From an uncultured Kiritimatiellota bacterium (lineage in GTDB: Bacteria > Verrucomicrobiota > Kiritimatiellia > RFP12 > UBA1067), in the NCBI GenBank assembly GCA_934675625.1, contig CAKURH010000032.1:1-34926 (forward strand): DNA of 34,926 nucleotides. Reading direction: 5' to 3'. The translations under genes were made by a program, and so were the position numbers. Each line of letters opens with the position of its first letter. Within the stretch, counting starts at the first letter, position 1. The notes under the pieces were generated by a model, which was not told where the DNA came from, ran no database searches, and saw only the letters and a program-made list of their open reading frames with translations. Positions 1 to 8,043 of this stretch are shown in pieces.

Positions 1-1686
1 GGCATCATGTCCACGGCGACGTCGGTCGGCATCACGGCGCGCATCCTCTCCGAGAAGAAGCAGATGGATTCCGAGGAGGGCGTGACGATCATGGCGGGTG
101 CCGTGATTGACGACGTTCTCGGCCTCATCGTGCTGGCGATCGGCAACGGCATCATCGTCGCGAACCGAAAGGCGGCGGCGGGCGGCGTGGCGGGCGCGAT
201 GGACTGGGGCGCGATCGGCCTCGTCGCCCTGAAGGCGTTCGGCGTCTGGCTCGGCGCGACGGCGGTCGGCCTCCTCGCGGCGCGCTGGATCGCGAAGTTC
301 CTGAAGGCGGCGTTCAAGAGCCCGGTCGTCATCGCGACGATGGCCTTCGGCCTCGCGCTCGTCCTCGCGGGCTTCTTCGAGTTCATGGGGCTGGCGATGA
401 TCATCGGCGCGTACGTGATGGGCCTCGCGCTCTCGCGGACGGACCTCAAGCACCCGATCCAGGAGATGCTGACGCCCGTCTACACGTTCCTCGTGCCCGT
501 CTTCTTCTGCTCGATGGGCATGATGGTCGACGTCACGGCGCTCTGCTCGAAGCCGGTTCTCGTCTTCGGCGGCGTCTACACGGCGCTCGCCGTCGCGGCG
601 AAGGTGATTGGCTGCATGCTGCCGTCGCTCTGCTGCGGCTTCAACATTCTCGGCGGCCTGCGCATCGGCGCGGGCATGGTGCCGCGTGGCGAGGTCGCGC
701 TCATCATCGCGGGCCTTGGCCTGTCGAGCGGCTTCCTCACGCAGGAGATCTTCGGCATCGGCATCCTGATGACGCTCGTCACGACGGTCGTCGCGCCGCC
801 CGCGCTCGTTGGCCTCTTCGCGCCGAAGCGCAAGGGCGTGCGACATCCGAAGCAGAACCACGACAACTCGCGGCCCGTCGTCTTCGAGCTTTCGTCGCCC
901 GACGTCGCCGCGCTCGTGCTGGAGAAGCTCGTCGCCGAGTTCCGCGAGGAGGGCTTCTTCACGTCGCTCCTCTCGAAGGAGGACAGCATCTGGGAAATCG
1001 CGATGGACAACATGGAGCTTTCGGTCGAGCGCACGGGGAAGGTGATCAAGGTCTCGTGCACGCCGGCCGAGGAGGCGATCGTCATGACGGCGTGGATGGA
1101 GGTCGCGTCCTCGATGAACGACCTCGCGCGCCAGATTGCGAAGCCCATCCGCCGCGAGGACGTCGACCGCATGCTGACGGAGGAGCCAGCGCCCCAGAAG
1201 AAGCACACGAACGTCGGCCGCCATCTCCAGCACTTCGTGATGCTGCCGAAGTTCAAGGCGGCGTCGAAGAAGGAGGCGATCGAGAAGATGGTCGCCGAGA
1301 TTGCGGCGGCGTGTCCGTCTCACGTCAAGGACGTCGCGGCGGCTACGGCGGCCGTCCTGCGTCGTGAGGCGTCGATGCCGACCGGGCTCGACCACGGCAT
1401 CGCCGTGCCGCACGGCCGGTGCGCGGAGGTGGAGGGCATCGTCGGCGCGGTGGCGATTCTCGACAACGTGGGCACGGCGAACGGCTGCATTCCGGACTAC
1501 GAGACGATTGACAACTCACCGCTCTCGATCATCGTCCTCACGATCGCGAACGACTCGACGCAGACGCCGTATCTGCAGCTGATGAGCTTCATCTCGAAGG
1601 CCCTGCGCGGCGACAACGGCTATGAGAAGCTTGCGCAGTGCACGACGGCGGAGGAGATGCGCAAGTTCTTCAAGAGCGTCAAGTGA
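1..1686 (+). CDS. Cation/proton antiporter (CPA2/KefB type) fused to a C-terminal PTS EIIA-like domain, 5' partial
   Basis: The reading frame is open from base 1, so the N-terminal part (probably the first few membrane helices) lies outside the window. Numbering from the ATG at 7, residues 1-285 are hydrophobic membrane segments of the monovalent cation:proton antiporter-2 family. They include the motif IDDVLGL with the paired acidic residues (about 34-36) used for ion binding, and a conserved PRGEVALI stretch near 225. Residues about 293-395 form a soluble linker domain I do not recognise. Residues about 410-559 resemble a fructose-type PTS EIIA domain, with the phospho-acceptor-like His469 in GLDHGIAVPHGR. 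Such antiporter-EIIA fusions are known, and the EIIA part is thought to sense phosphorylation or energy state; that role is inferred here. The stop overlaps the GTG start of mnmE. The family call is firm; the transported ion is not determined. Confidence 0.85.
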   Translation, partial: GIMSTATSVGITARILSEKKQMDSEEGVTIMAGAVIDDVLGLIVLAIGNGIIVANRKAAAGGVAGAMDWGAIGLVALKAFGVWLGATAVGLLAARWIAKFLKAAFKSPVVIATMAFGLALVLAGFFEFMGLAMIIGAYVMGLALSRTDLKHPIQEMLTPVYTFLVPVFFCSMGMMVDVTALCSKPVLVFGGVYTALAVAAKVIGCMLPSLCCGFNILGGLRIGAGMVPRGEVALIIAGLGLSSGFLTQEIFGIGILMTLVTTVVAPPALVGLFAPKRKGVRHPKQNHDNSRPVVFELSSPDVAALVLEKLVAEFREEGFFTSLLSKEDSIWEIAMDNMELSVERTGKVIKVSCTPAEEAIVMTAWMEVASSMNDLARQIAKPIRREDVDRMLTEEPAPQKKHTNVGRHLQHFVMLPKFKAASKKEAIEKMVAEIAAACPSHVKDVAAATAAVLRREASMPTGLDHGIAVPHGRCAEVEGIVGAVAILDNVGTANGCIPDYETIDNSPLSIIVLTIANDSTQTPYLQLMSFISKALRGDNGYEKLAQCTTAEEMRKFFKSVK

Positions 1687-3053
1687 GTCAAGAGACCATC
1701 GCCGCGATTGCGACCGCGCCCGGCCCAGCCGGGGTCGCGGTCGTGCGCGTTTCGGGGCCGGACGCGTTCGCCGTCGCCGACCGCCTGACGCGCGGGCGTG
1801 CGGCGTGTCCGTCAGGCGCGCAACCGCGCGTGCGCGTCTGCGCGCTCGTGGGCGCGGCGGACGAGAAAATCGACGAAGCCGTCGTTCTCGCCTTTCGCGC
1901 GCCACACTCCTACACGGGCGAAGACGTCGTCGAGTTCCAGTGCCATGGCGGCGCGGTCACGCCGCGCCGCGTCTTGGAGGCCTGCTTCGCCGCCGGGGCG
2001 CGACTCGCGCGGCGCGGCGAGTTCACCGAGCGCGCGTTCCTGAACGGCAAGCTTGACTACGATCAGGCGGAGAGCGTCCTCGACCTCATCCAGGCGAAGA
2101 CCGCGCGCGCGGCGGATGCTGCGCTGGACGGCCTCGCCGGGCGTCGTGCGCGCGCGCACCGCGACCTCTATGACCGTGCGCTCGCGGTGTCGTCCGAACT
2201 GGAGCACGCGCTCGACATCGACGAGGATGAACTGCCCGCGAGCTTCTTCGCGTCGGTGCGCACGTCGCTCGCCGCGCTGGACGACGCGCTCGGCGCGGTC
2301 GTGACGCGGACGCGCGCCGGACGCATCCTGCGCGATGGCGCGCGGGTCGTCCTCGCGGGACCGCCGAACGCGGGCAAGAGTTCGCTCATGAATGCGCTCT
2401 TGGAGGAGAACCGTGTGCTCGTGAGCGATGTGCCGGGCACGACGCGCGATGCGGTCGAGGCATGGCTCGACCTGGACGGCTGGCCGATTCGGCTCGTTGA
2501 CACGGCGGGCCTGCGCGAGACGGGCGATGCGATCGAGGCCGCCGGCGTCGCTCGCGCCGAGAAGCTGATCGCTGCAGCCGATGTCGTGGTTGACCTGTCA
2601 GGCGAATCAAACGTTCGTCCCTCTGTGTCCCCTGCGTCTCATTCGGCTCTCGTGTCCCCCGCGTCCCTCCAGTCACGCGCGTCCGAGGCTGCCGCACCCT
2701 CCCTCATCCCCATTCACCCCAAGTGCGACCTGGGGCGCGGCGAAGGGCTGAACGTGTCGGCGAAGACGGGCGAGGGGCTGGACGAGCTGAAGCGGGCGAT
2801 CGTCGCCGCGCTCGAAGCCCGCGCGGCGTCCGGCGCACCCGAAGCCGCGTCGTCGTCCGACGACCGGACGCTGTCCGTCCTGTGCGCGGCACGTGCGCAC
2901 CTCGCGCCGCTCCTTCAAAACGCACCGCTCGACCTTGTTTTGGCGGGGAACGCGGTGCGCGCGGTCGCCGAAGAGCTGGGCTCGCTTGTCGGCGCGACCT
3001 ACGCGGCCGACCTGCTCGACAGTCTCTTCTCGCGCTTTTGCGTCGGCAAGTGA
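1683..3053 (+). CDS. mnmE: tRNA modification GTPase MnmE (TrmE)
   Basis: MnmE works with MnmG to install (carboxymethyl)aminomethyl groups on the wobble uridine of certain tRNAs. The N-terminal folate-binding domain (SQETIAAIATAPGPAGVAVV) begins at once after the GTG at 1683, which overlaps the antiporter stop. I chose this start because upstream in-frame codons only encode the antiporter end in another frame. The length of 456 aa matches the family. The G domain has G1 at residues 226-233 (GPPNAGKS), the switch-II DTAG at 273-276, and the SAKTGEG G5-like motif. The protein ends in the family's Cys-Val-Gly-Lys (C453). Odd: the G4 motif normally NKxD reads PKCD (346-349), and the preceding 35-40 residues are Ser/Pro/Ala-rich low-complexity sequence encoded by a pyrimidine-rich quasi-repeat. 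Confidence 0.93.
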   Translation: MSQETIAAIATAPGPAGVAVVRVSGPDAFAVADRLTRGRAACPSGAQPRVRVCALVGAADEKIDEAVVLAFRAPHSYTGEDVVEFQCHGGAVTPRRVLEACFAAGARLARRGEFTERAFLNGKLDYDQAESVLDLIQAKTARAADAALDGLAGRRARAHRDLYDRALAVSSELEHALDIDEDELPASFFASVRTSLAALDDALGAVVTRTRAGRILRDGARVVLAGPPNAGKSSLMNALLEENRVLVSDVPGTTRDAVEAWLDLDGWPIRLVDTAGLRETGDAIEAAGVARAEKLIAAADVVVDLSGESNVRPSVSPASHSALVSPASLQSRASEAAAPSLIPIHPKCDLGRGEGLNVSAKTGEGLDELKRAIVAALEARAASGAPEAASSSDDRTLSVLCAARAHLAPLLQNAPLDLVLAGNAVRAVAEELGSLVGATYAADLLDSLFSRFCVGK

Positions 3054-3068
3054 TTTTCACGTGACCGC

Positions 3069-3098
3069 TTGCGGGATTCTGAGGAGATGTGGTATAAT
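3069..3098 (+). promoter_or_regulatory. Promoter of the prepilin gene cluster, extended -10
   Basis: TTGCGG (3069-3074), an 18-base spacer, and TATAAT (3093-3098) preceded by TGG, giving the extended -10 form TGnTATAAT. The start codon at 3108 is only nine bases past the -10, so the transcript should begin about two or three bases before the ATG. The nearest GAGGAG (3081-3086) lies inside the promoter and 21 bases from the ATG, too far to serve as a ribosome site. This suggests a near-leaderless mRNA. It sits in the 54-bp gap after mnmE. Confidence 0.7.
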
Positions 3099-3107
3099 GC
3101 GCCAAGA

Positions 3108-4298
3108 ATGAAAAAGGGCTTTACACTCGTCGAACTGCTGATTGTCGTCGTCGTGATTGTCACGCTGATGACGATTTCGTTTCGCATCACTGGAGCGGGG
3201 GGTGATTCCTCGGCGCGCAACGCGACTGTCAACCGTATGCAGCGACTGGAGAACTGCCTCTCCGGCTACTACGCGGCCTATGGGTGCTACCCGCCGGTTC
3301 GTCTTCACGGCAGCCGCGACTACATGGTTGACGTCGACGAGCACGGCATTCAGCAGGTCGGCAAGAAGAATCCGGGTCTGAAGGGCGACAGCTCGTCGGC
3401 GGGCAGCGTGTCGCGGGCGACGGAAATCAGCTGGGAGCGCGTGGAGGCAGCTTGCAAGTCACAGCCCATCGGCATGAGCTATCCGTTTATCAAGCCGGGC
3501 ATTGCGGACTACATCAAGAAGGTTTCGGACATGCTGATCAAGCGGTCTCAGTCGGATGATCCGAAGGACAAGGAGTTCAAGGACAATCCAGTGCTGGCGA
3601 AGGGCTTTCGCGCGATTACGGACGAGGGCATGCTGTCGTCGAAGCGCGACGACGAGGAGTGGACGGACGCGCAGATCTTCAAGTTCGGCGTCCTCAGCTA
3701 TCTGCTGCCGCGCTATCTCATCATGCTCGGCGGCGAGTCGAACATGGATTCGCTCTACCAGAACCAGAAGTCCTGGACGGCGAACAACCGTCTGCCGTGC
3801 CGCTTTGAGGACGGCGTGACGTATTCGAGCTGGGGAGCGGTGAACGACGACGTGCGTCGCTACAGGTGGAAAATCGCCGCTCTCTCGTCACAGGCCGTGT
3901 GCGCGCGCTGGCTGCCGAATCTCGAAAAGTCGCTTCGCATGCAGTATCCGTTCGAGGTCTACGGCGTCCAGCTGCAGGATCCTGACAACTCGTTCTCGAA
4001 CATCTCGGCCAACAACCCGCATCCAGAGCTGTATTCGACCGAGTCGCAGGGCGGCAAGGGCAGCAACAGCGGCGACCAGTATGTTCTGGACGGCATGACG
4101 GTCGTGGATGGCTGGAAGAACGAGTTCTACTACTATTCGCCGCCGCCGCACCAGAATTACATCCTCTGGAGTGCAGGCAAGAACGGCATGACCTTCCCCC
4201 AGTGGGTGTCGGATGAGGAGATTCGCAAGCTCAATACCGCCGATCAGGCGAAAGTGATGGAATGGAAGGGCGACGACATCGTCAAGATGAGCCATTGA
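3108..4298 (+). CDS. Prepilin-like protein with N-terminal methylation motif (396 aa)
   Basis: The protein begins MKKGFTLVELLIVVVVIV: a short basic leader, Gly at -1, Phe at +1 and Glu at +5, then a hydrophobic helix. This is the type IV prepilin/type II secretion pseudopilin signal cut by a PilD-type peptidase. An in-frame TTG at 3069 would add 13 residues, but it overlaps the promoter and moves the leader away from the terminus, so ATG 3108 is preferred. The C-terminal part is a large globular domain with no family I recognise. It contains many Tyr and Trp residues and an aromatic YYYSPPPHQNYILWSAGKNG segment of the type seen near the end of other pseudopilins in this phylum. It is the first gene of the cluster and is followed 13 bases later by another prepilin. 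Exact role (major or minor subunit) cannot be told. Confidence 0.85.
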   Translation: MKKGFTLVELLIVVVVIVTLMTISFRITGAGGDSSARNATVNRMQRLENCLSGYYAAYGCYPPVRLHGSRDYMVDVDEHGIQQVGKKNPGLKGDSSSAGSVSRATEISWERVEAACKSQPIGMSYPFIKPGIADYIKKVSDMLIKRSQSDDPKDKEFKDNPVLAKGFRAITDEGMLSSKRDDEEWTDAQIFKFGVLSYLLPRYLIMLGGESNMDSLYQNQKSWTANNRLPCRFEDGVTYSSWGAVNDDVRRYRWKIAALSSQAVCARWLPNLEKSLRMQYPFEVYGVQLQDPDNSFSNISANNPHPELYSTESQGGKGSNSGDQYVLDGMTVVDGWKNEFYYYSPPPHQNYILWSAGKNGMTFPQWVSDEEIRKLNTADQAKVMEWKGDDIVKMSH

Positions 4299-4311
4299 GA
4301 AAGGAATCAAG

Positions 4312-4932
4312 ATGAAGAACAAAGGGAAAAAAGGCTTCACGCTCATTGAAATGCTGGTGGTTCTCGGCATTCTCGCGGTGCTGATCGGCGCAAGTCTGGC
4401 GGCGTTCACCTCGTCGACGAAAAAGGCCCAGAAGGCGAAAGGACAGGAACTCGTGCACAACGTGGCGACCGCCCTTGAGAAGATCTATCAGGAAGAGGGG
4501 TCATGGCCGCGACGGATTCTCGCCGGCAGCAACAATGAAAACGGCATCGACGAGAAGATTGCCTACACGATCGCGAAACACAACGGACTCTCGCTTTCGT
4601 ATGACGACACCAAGAAGGAGACGACGGCCCTCGACCAGTGCGGCGTTGTCTCGCCGTGGGCGCAGGACGTGATTCGTCGGATGAAGGGAATGGGCGTCAG
4701 CGAGGGAACAAAGGTTCCGTCCGGCGGCTCGATCAAGACGCATCGTCTGCGCTACGCCGTCGACACGGATGGGCGCGGCTTCGTGACGGCGAACGTCGAA
4801 GGCGAGTCCGTCACGATTCGCGGGTCGGTCGCGGTCTGGTGCGCCGGCTATGACGGCACGTTCGAGAAATACAAGGTCGGCCTTCGCAAAGACGACATCT
4901 ACAGCTGGGGTCGCGAACAGGTCAAGGAATAA
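4312..4932 (+). CDS. Prepilin-like protein (206 aa)
   Basis: The leader MKNKGKKGFTLIEMLVVLGILAVLIG has Gly at -1, Phe at +1 and Glu at +5, followed by one hydrophobic helix. The rest is a soluble domain with a GspG/PilE-like layout: a helix (KAKGQELVHNVATALEKIYQEEGSWP), the classic place where pseudopilins keep an aligned alpha-helix ending in a WP motif. A purine-rich ribosome site (AGAAAGGAA) lies nine or so bases upstream of ATG 4312. It follows the first pilin by 13 bases and precedes the next by 12. Likely a minor or major pseudopilin of a type IV pilus/type II secretion-like filament; the precise subunit type is not resolved. Confidence 0.85.
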   Translation: MKNKGKKGFTLIEMLVVLGILAVLIGASLAAFTSSTKKAQKAKGQELVHNVATALEKIYQEEGSWPRRILAGSNNENGIDEKIAYTIAKHNGLSLSYDDTKKETTALDQCGVVSPWAQDVIRRMKGMGVSEGTKVPSGGSIKTHRLRYAVDTDGRGFVTANVEGESVTIRGSVAVWCAGYDGTFEKYKVGLRKDDIYSWGREQVKE

Positions 4933-4944
4933 GGAGAAGTGGAA

Positions 4945-5574
4945 ATGAAGAAGGGTTTTACGATTGTCGAACTGCTGGTCGTCGTGGCCATCATCGGCAT
5001 CTTGCTGGGCATCGTCTCGACGGCGACGATTGGCTCCATCCGCAACGGCCGCGCCAAGCGCGCCTCCGCGATGGCCAGCGTCCTCGGCCAGGCGATTTCA
5101 TCCTATTACGCGCAGAAGGGCGAATGGCCGGCGGCAATCGAGGCCCATGCTCAGAACATGGGTGAGAAGGAAACGGTCACGCTGACGGCCAGCGAGGCTG
5201 ACAGCGTGTTCCGTGAGATCGTCAAGAAGTCGGTCGGTTCGGGCGCGACGATGCAGCTTGTGGACGCGCAGGCGCTGTTCGTCGCGGAGGCGAGCAAGGT
5301 GAAGAACAACAACGAAGGCTGCTACGACAACCACGACGACAAGACCTACGACTCCTATTGCGGCGACAAGCACTGCGTCAACGGGCAGGACTTCGCGACG
5401 GCGACGCGGGCGGGGGCGAAGAACCGGCTTTCGGTCAATGACATGGCGTTCGGCTATCAGGGCACACGGGCTGGCAAGTTCAGCCGGTTCTGGATCACCT
5501 ACAACGGGCGCACCGATTCCGTGAGCGTGTCGCGGCAGAATCCGGGCAAGCAGTATCCCGAAGACTGGGAATGA
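4945..5574 (+). CDS. Prepilin-like protein (209 aa)
   Basis: Begins MKKGFTIVELLVVVAIIGILLG with Gly -1, Phe +1 and Glu +5. AAGGAG at 4931-4936, eight bases before ATG 4945, selects this codon over the in-frame GTG at 4939. After the membrane helix comes SAMASVLGQAISSYYAQKGEWP, the same helix-plus-WP arrangement as the preceding gene, typical of GspG-like pseudopilins. The second half contains a four-cysteine segment (CYDNHDDKTYDSYCGDKHC), which could form disulfides in the periplasm or bind a metal; that is inference. It is followed three bases after its stop by the next prepilin gene. Confidence 0.85.
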   Translation: MKKGFTIVELLVVVAIIGILLGIVSTATIGSIRNGRAKRASAMASVLGQAISSYYAQKGEWPAAIEAHAQNMGEKETVTLTASEADSVFREIVKKSVGSGATMQLVDAQALFVAEASKVKNNNEGCYDNHDDKTYDSYCGDKHCVNGQDFATATRAGAKNRLSVNDMAFGYQGTRAGKFSRFWITYNGRTDSVSVSRQNPGKQYPEDWE

Positions 5575-5577
5575 GCG

Positions 5578-6489
5578 ATGAGAAAAGCCTTCACATTGAT
5601 GGAGCTGATGGTCGTCGTGGGAATCATGTCGTTCCTCGGCGTCGCGGCGGTCGGCGGCTACAATGCGCTTCAGCGCGGCATGTCGGAGCGCGGCGCAACG
5701 GCGGTTGTGACGTCCCTCCTGCAGGCGGCAAAGGAACGGGCGATGATTGACCGCTCTCCGACGGTGGTCTATTGCTACAACCGGCTCGTGCGCGAGGCGA
5801 CGGATGACGAGAATGCCATTGTCGTCGGCGAGGCGGTTGCGGTGCGGCGCGCGGGGCGCGTGACGTGGGCGCAGGGTGCCCTCATCGCCGACGAGTTCGC
5901 CGACCTCGCCAACAGCTACGACGTGGTGACGGACGAGAACGAGGCCAAGGAACGCAAGGGCATGAAGCTTTGGCGCTTCGACGACAACCGCATCAGCGAC
6001 ATGAGGTATTCGGTCGTCTCCGATGCGGTGATGATGAACGATGTCAACGGCACGACGTATCGCGGATGGGCCAACAGCGCGGACGAGTCGAGCCAGACGG
6101 CTTCCGGCCAGACCATCACAGGCCCTGCGGACATGCAGGATTTCAAGTTCGCGAGTTCTGCGTCGGGAGAGGGCGAGCTGAACATCCGGGTCTATGCGTT
6201 TGTCAACAAGGGGACGAGCGCGTATGAACCGTCCCAGTGGACGGTGGGCGACGGCTACGGCTTTGAGTTCGCGAACGTCCAGCTGCCGAACGACTTCACG
6301 TTCGGCAGCGGGAACGTGCCGAGCCGCGTCGGCGACGTCAGTTTCGTCAAGGCTCTTTATTTCGATCCGGATTCGCCGAGCAGCGACGAATCAATCGACG
6401 TGTACTTCTGCCGCCCGGATTCCGGCGGCAACCCCAAGCCTGACCACAAGGCCGGCACGGCGACGAGCCAGGAGGATGCGAAGATATGA
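5578..6489 (+). CDS. Prepilin-like protein with Ala at -1 (303 aa)
   Basis: The N-terminus MRKAFTLMELMVVVGIMSFLG has Phe +1 and Glu +5 but Ala rather than Gly at the -1 cleavage position. A GspH/FimT-like layout follows: a helix (ERGATAVVTSLLQAAKERAMIDRSPTVVY) and then a beta-rich body. The long beta domain has no recognised family. It resembles in position and style the cassette 'D' protein of the Verrucomicrobia four-gene pilin-like cassette (Verru_Chthon families), recalled from memory. No strong ribosome site is visible; the start is three bases after the preceding stop, so translational coupling is likely. The stop overlaps the next ATG by four bases. Confidence 0.82.
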   Translation: MRKAFTLMELMVVVGIMSFLGVAAVGGYNALQRGMSERGATAVVTSLLQAAKERAMIDRSPTVVYCYNRLVREATDDENAIVVGEAVAVRRAGRVTWAQGALIADEFADLANSYDVVTDENEAKERKGMKLWRFDDNRISDMRYSVVSDAVMMNDVNGTTYRGWANSADESSQTASGQTITGPADMQDFKFASSASGEGELNIRVYAFVNKGTSAYEPSQWTVGDGYGFEFANVQLPNDFTFGSGNVPSRVGDVSFVKALYFDPDSPSSDESIDVYFCRPDSGGNPKPDHKAGTATSQEDAKI

Positions 6490-7076
6490 CGGTTTTGAAA
6501 AAGGGTTTTACGCTCATTGAGGTCAACCTCGCCATCTTCATCATGGCGACGGGCGTCCTCGCGATGGTCTCGCTCTATTCGCTCGGCATGCGCGAAAGCC
6601 GCCAGTCGACGGAAGACGTGGCCGTCGCCGGTTATGCGGACGCGGTTTTCGCGCCGCTTGTCGCGAAACTTTCGGCAACCAACCTGACATGGCAGGGCTG
6701 GACGTCGATCGGCAGCGAACCGCAGGGCGAGGGCTCCAAGGTCTGCGACGGCATCACGCAGAGCGGCAAGGGCTGGGCGGACTACATTCAGAAAGTCGGC
6801 TCTGACGCTTCCGGACTCTACCGGGTCGATTCCGGCTGCACGGCGAAGGCCAAGCAGGCGTTTCAGGAAATTGCCGGTGCCCAGACGAAGGGCAGTCCGA
6901 GTCTTTCGATTACGTGGCCGTCGGCCTTGCCGAGCGAGTATTTCTACGGGTTGGTGGCGACGCGCAAGGGGGCGACCATTTCGCTCGCGTTCCGGGCTTC
7001 GCGTCGGCGGGATGCCTTGATGAGCCAGCCCGTCTACTACACGGAAGTCCGCTATCAGGGAAGGGATGACGAATGA
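6486..7076 (+). CDS. Prepilin-like protein, PilV/GspI-like (196 aa)
   Basis: The N-terminus MTVLKKGFTLIEVNLAIFIMATGVLAM has Gly -1 and Glu +5. The helix continues into SLYSLGMRESRQS, a PilV/GspI-type minor pilin signature where the hydrophobic segment is followed by a loosely amphipathic helix. AGGAGG at 6470-6475, ten bases before ATG 6486, is a strong ribosome site, and the gene overlaps its neighbour by ATGA. The remainder is a small beta domain ending in VYYTEVRYQGR, as in other minor pilins. It probably caps or initiates the filament; this role is by family analogy. Confidence 0.83.
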   Translation: MTVLKKGFTLIEVNLAIFIMATGVLAMVSLYSLGMRESRQSTEDVAVAGYADAVFAPLVAKLSATNLTWQGWTSIGSEPQGEGSKVCDGITQSGKGWADYIQKVGSDASGLYRVDSGCTAKAKQAFQEIAGAQTKGSPSLSITWPSALPSEYFYGLVATRKGATISLAFRASRRRDALMSQPVYYTEVRYQGRDDE

Positions 7077-7585
7077 AACGCGGCTTTACCATACTTGAGC
7101 TCCTTGTGGCGTCGCTGCTCCTGTCGATGCTCGTGACGATCCTGACGATGCTCTTCAACCAGTCGTCTGTCGCCTGGACGTCGGGGTTGGCGAGCGTTTC
7201 GGACTTGAGCGAGGAGCGGATGTCTCTCGGCACCTATCATGACGTGGAGGACGATCTTCTGCCCGGCATCACCCAGAAAAACGCCCAGGGCGGTAATTCG
7301 GACAACCGCGAGCTTCAGTATCGCACAGTCTCAATCTGGAAGAAGGGCTCGGTCAATCAGTTGCGCCAGAACGAGCGCGCGTTTGATGTCGTGAACTGGG
7401 GGCAGGCGTCCACGAAGGTGACGGACATCAAGAGCGCGGCAAACGGCGCGGCGCAGACGTCGGGGTCGAGTGCGCGTCACCCGAATCGCGAAGGCGGGGT
7501 GGTGATTGGCGTGTGGAGCGCGGGCCCCGATCGAAAGTGGGGCACTTCGGACGACATCAACACGTTCCCGGAGGAGGTGAACTGA
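7073..7585 (+). CDS. Prepilin-like protein, PilW/GspJ-like (170 aa)
   Basis: Starts MKRGFTILELLVASLLLSMLVTIL with Gly -1, Phe +1 and Glu +5. ELLVAS is common in GspJ/PilW-type minor pilins. The body is short and ends in an aspartate-rich stretch, GVWSAGPDRKWGTSDDINTF, a motif frequently seen near the C-terminus of prepilin-like proteins (GSDGVFGTxDDI-type calcium loop). The start overlaps the previous gene by ATGA, and its own stop TGA shares a base with the next ATG (TGATG at 7583-7587), so translation is probably coupled. Confidence 0.82.
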   Translation: MKRGFTILELLVASLLLSMLVTILTMLFNQSSVAWTSGLASVSDLSEERMSLGTYHDVEDDLLPGITQKNAQGGNSDNRELQYRTVSIWKKGSVNQLRQNERAFDVVNWGQASTKVTDIKSAANGAAQTSGSSARHPNREGGVVIGVWSAGPDRKWGTSDDINTFPEEVN

Positions 7586-8043
7586 TGAGACGGGCCTTTA
7601 CGCTGTTGGAGCTTCTTGTCGTGATCGGGATGATTGCGGTTCTCGTCGGGGCGGTCGGGTCAAGCATGGGCCAGGCGCGGCGACGCGCGAAGATTGCCAA
7701 GGCGACGCAGGACGCGAAGGAGATCACGAACGCGATTCTCGGCTTCCGCAACTATGCCAAGAACCGTTCGCTTACGGACTATGACACCGGCGGCTGGAAA
7801 GATGCGACCGAAGGCAACCTCAGCATGATTCTCGGCAACGAGAAGTCAGAAAGCGGCGACGACGTGCCGGTTCTCTACAACGCCCAGCTGCGCGGCGGCA
7901 AGGTCGTCGATCCGTGGGGGCAGACATACAGGTTTTGCATCCGCAAGCTGAATGGCGAAAGCGAGACGTCGGGATCGACCACGTTTACGCGCGCCCCCAA
8001 CCTGCCTAACTTCTACCGACTGACGGACGAGGAGCGTCAATGA
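7585..8043 (+). CDS. Prepilin-like protein with Ala at -1, GspG-like (152 aa)
   Basis: Begins MRRAFTLLELLVVIGMIAVLVG: Ala at -1, Phe +1, Glu +5. ATG 7585 is preferred over an upstream in-frame ATG at 7513 because it puts the leader at the terminus and has GAGGAGG (7571-7577) seven bases upstream. A helix, KIAKATQDAKEITNAILGFRNYAKN, follows the membrane segment. Then a compact domain carries VVDPWGQTYRF, matching the D-P-W-G-x-x-Y motif of GspG major pseudopilins, a strong hint that this is the GspG-like subunit of the set. The stop overlaps the next gene by ATGA. Confidence 0.85.
   Translation: MRRAFTLLELLVVIGMIAVLVGAVGSSMGQARRRAKIAKATQDAKEITNAILGFRNYAKNRSLTDYDTGGWKDATEGNLSMILGNEKSESGDDVPVLYNAQLRGGKVVDPWGQTYRFCIRKLNGESETSGSTTFTRAPNLPNFYRLTDEERQ

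Noticed and set aside
3069..3107. TTG start for the first prepilin
   Set aside because: It would put 13 residues ahead of the leader and lies in the promoter's -35. ATG 3108 gives a normal prepilin leader.
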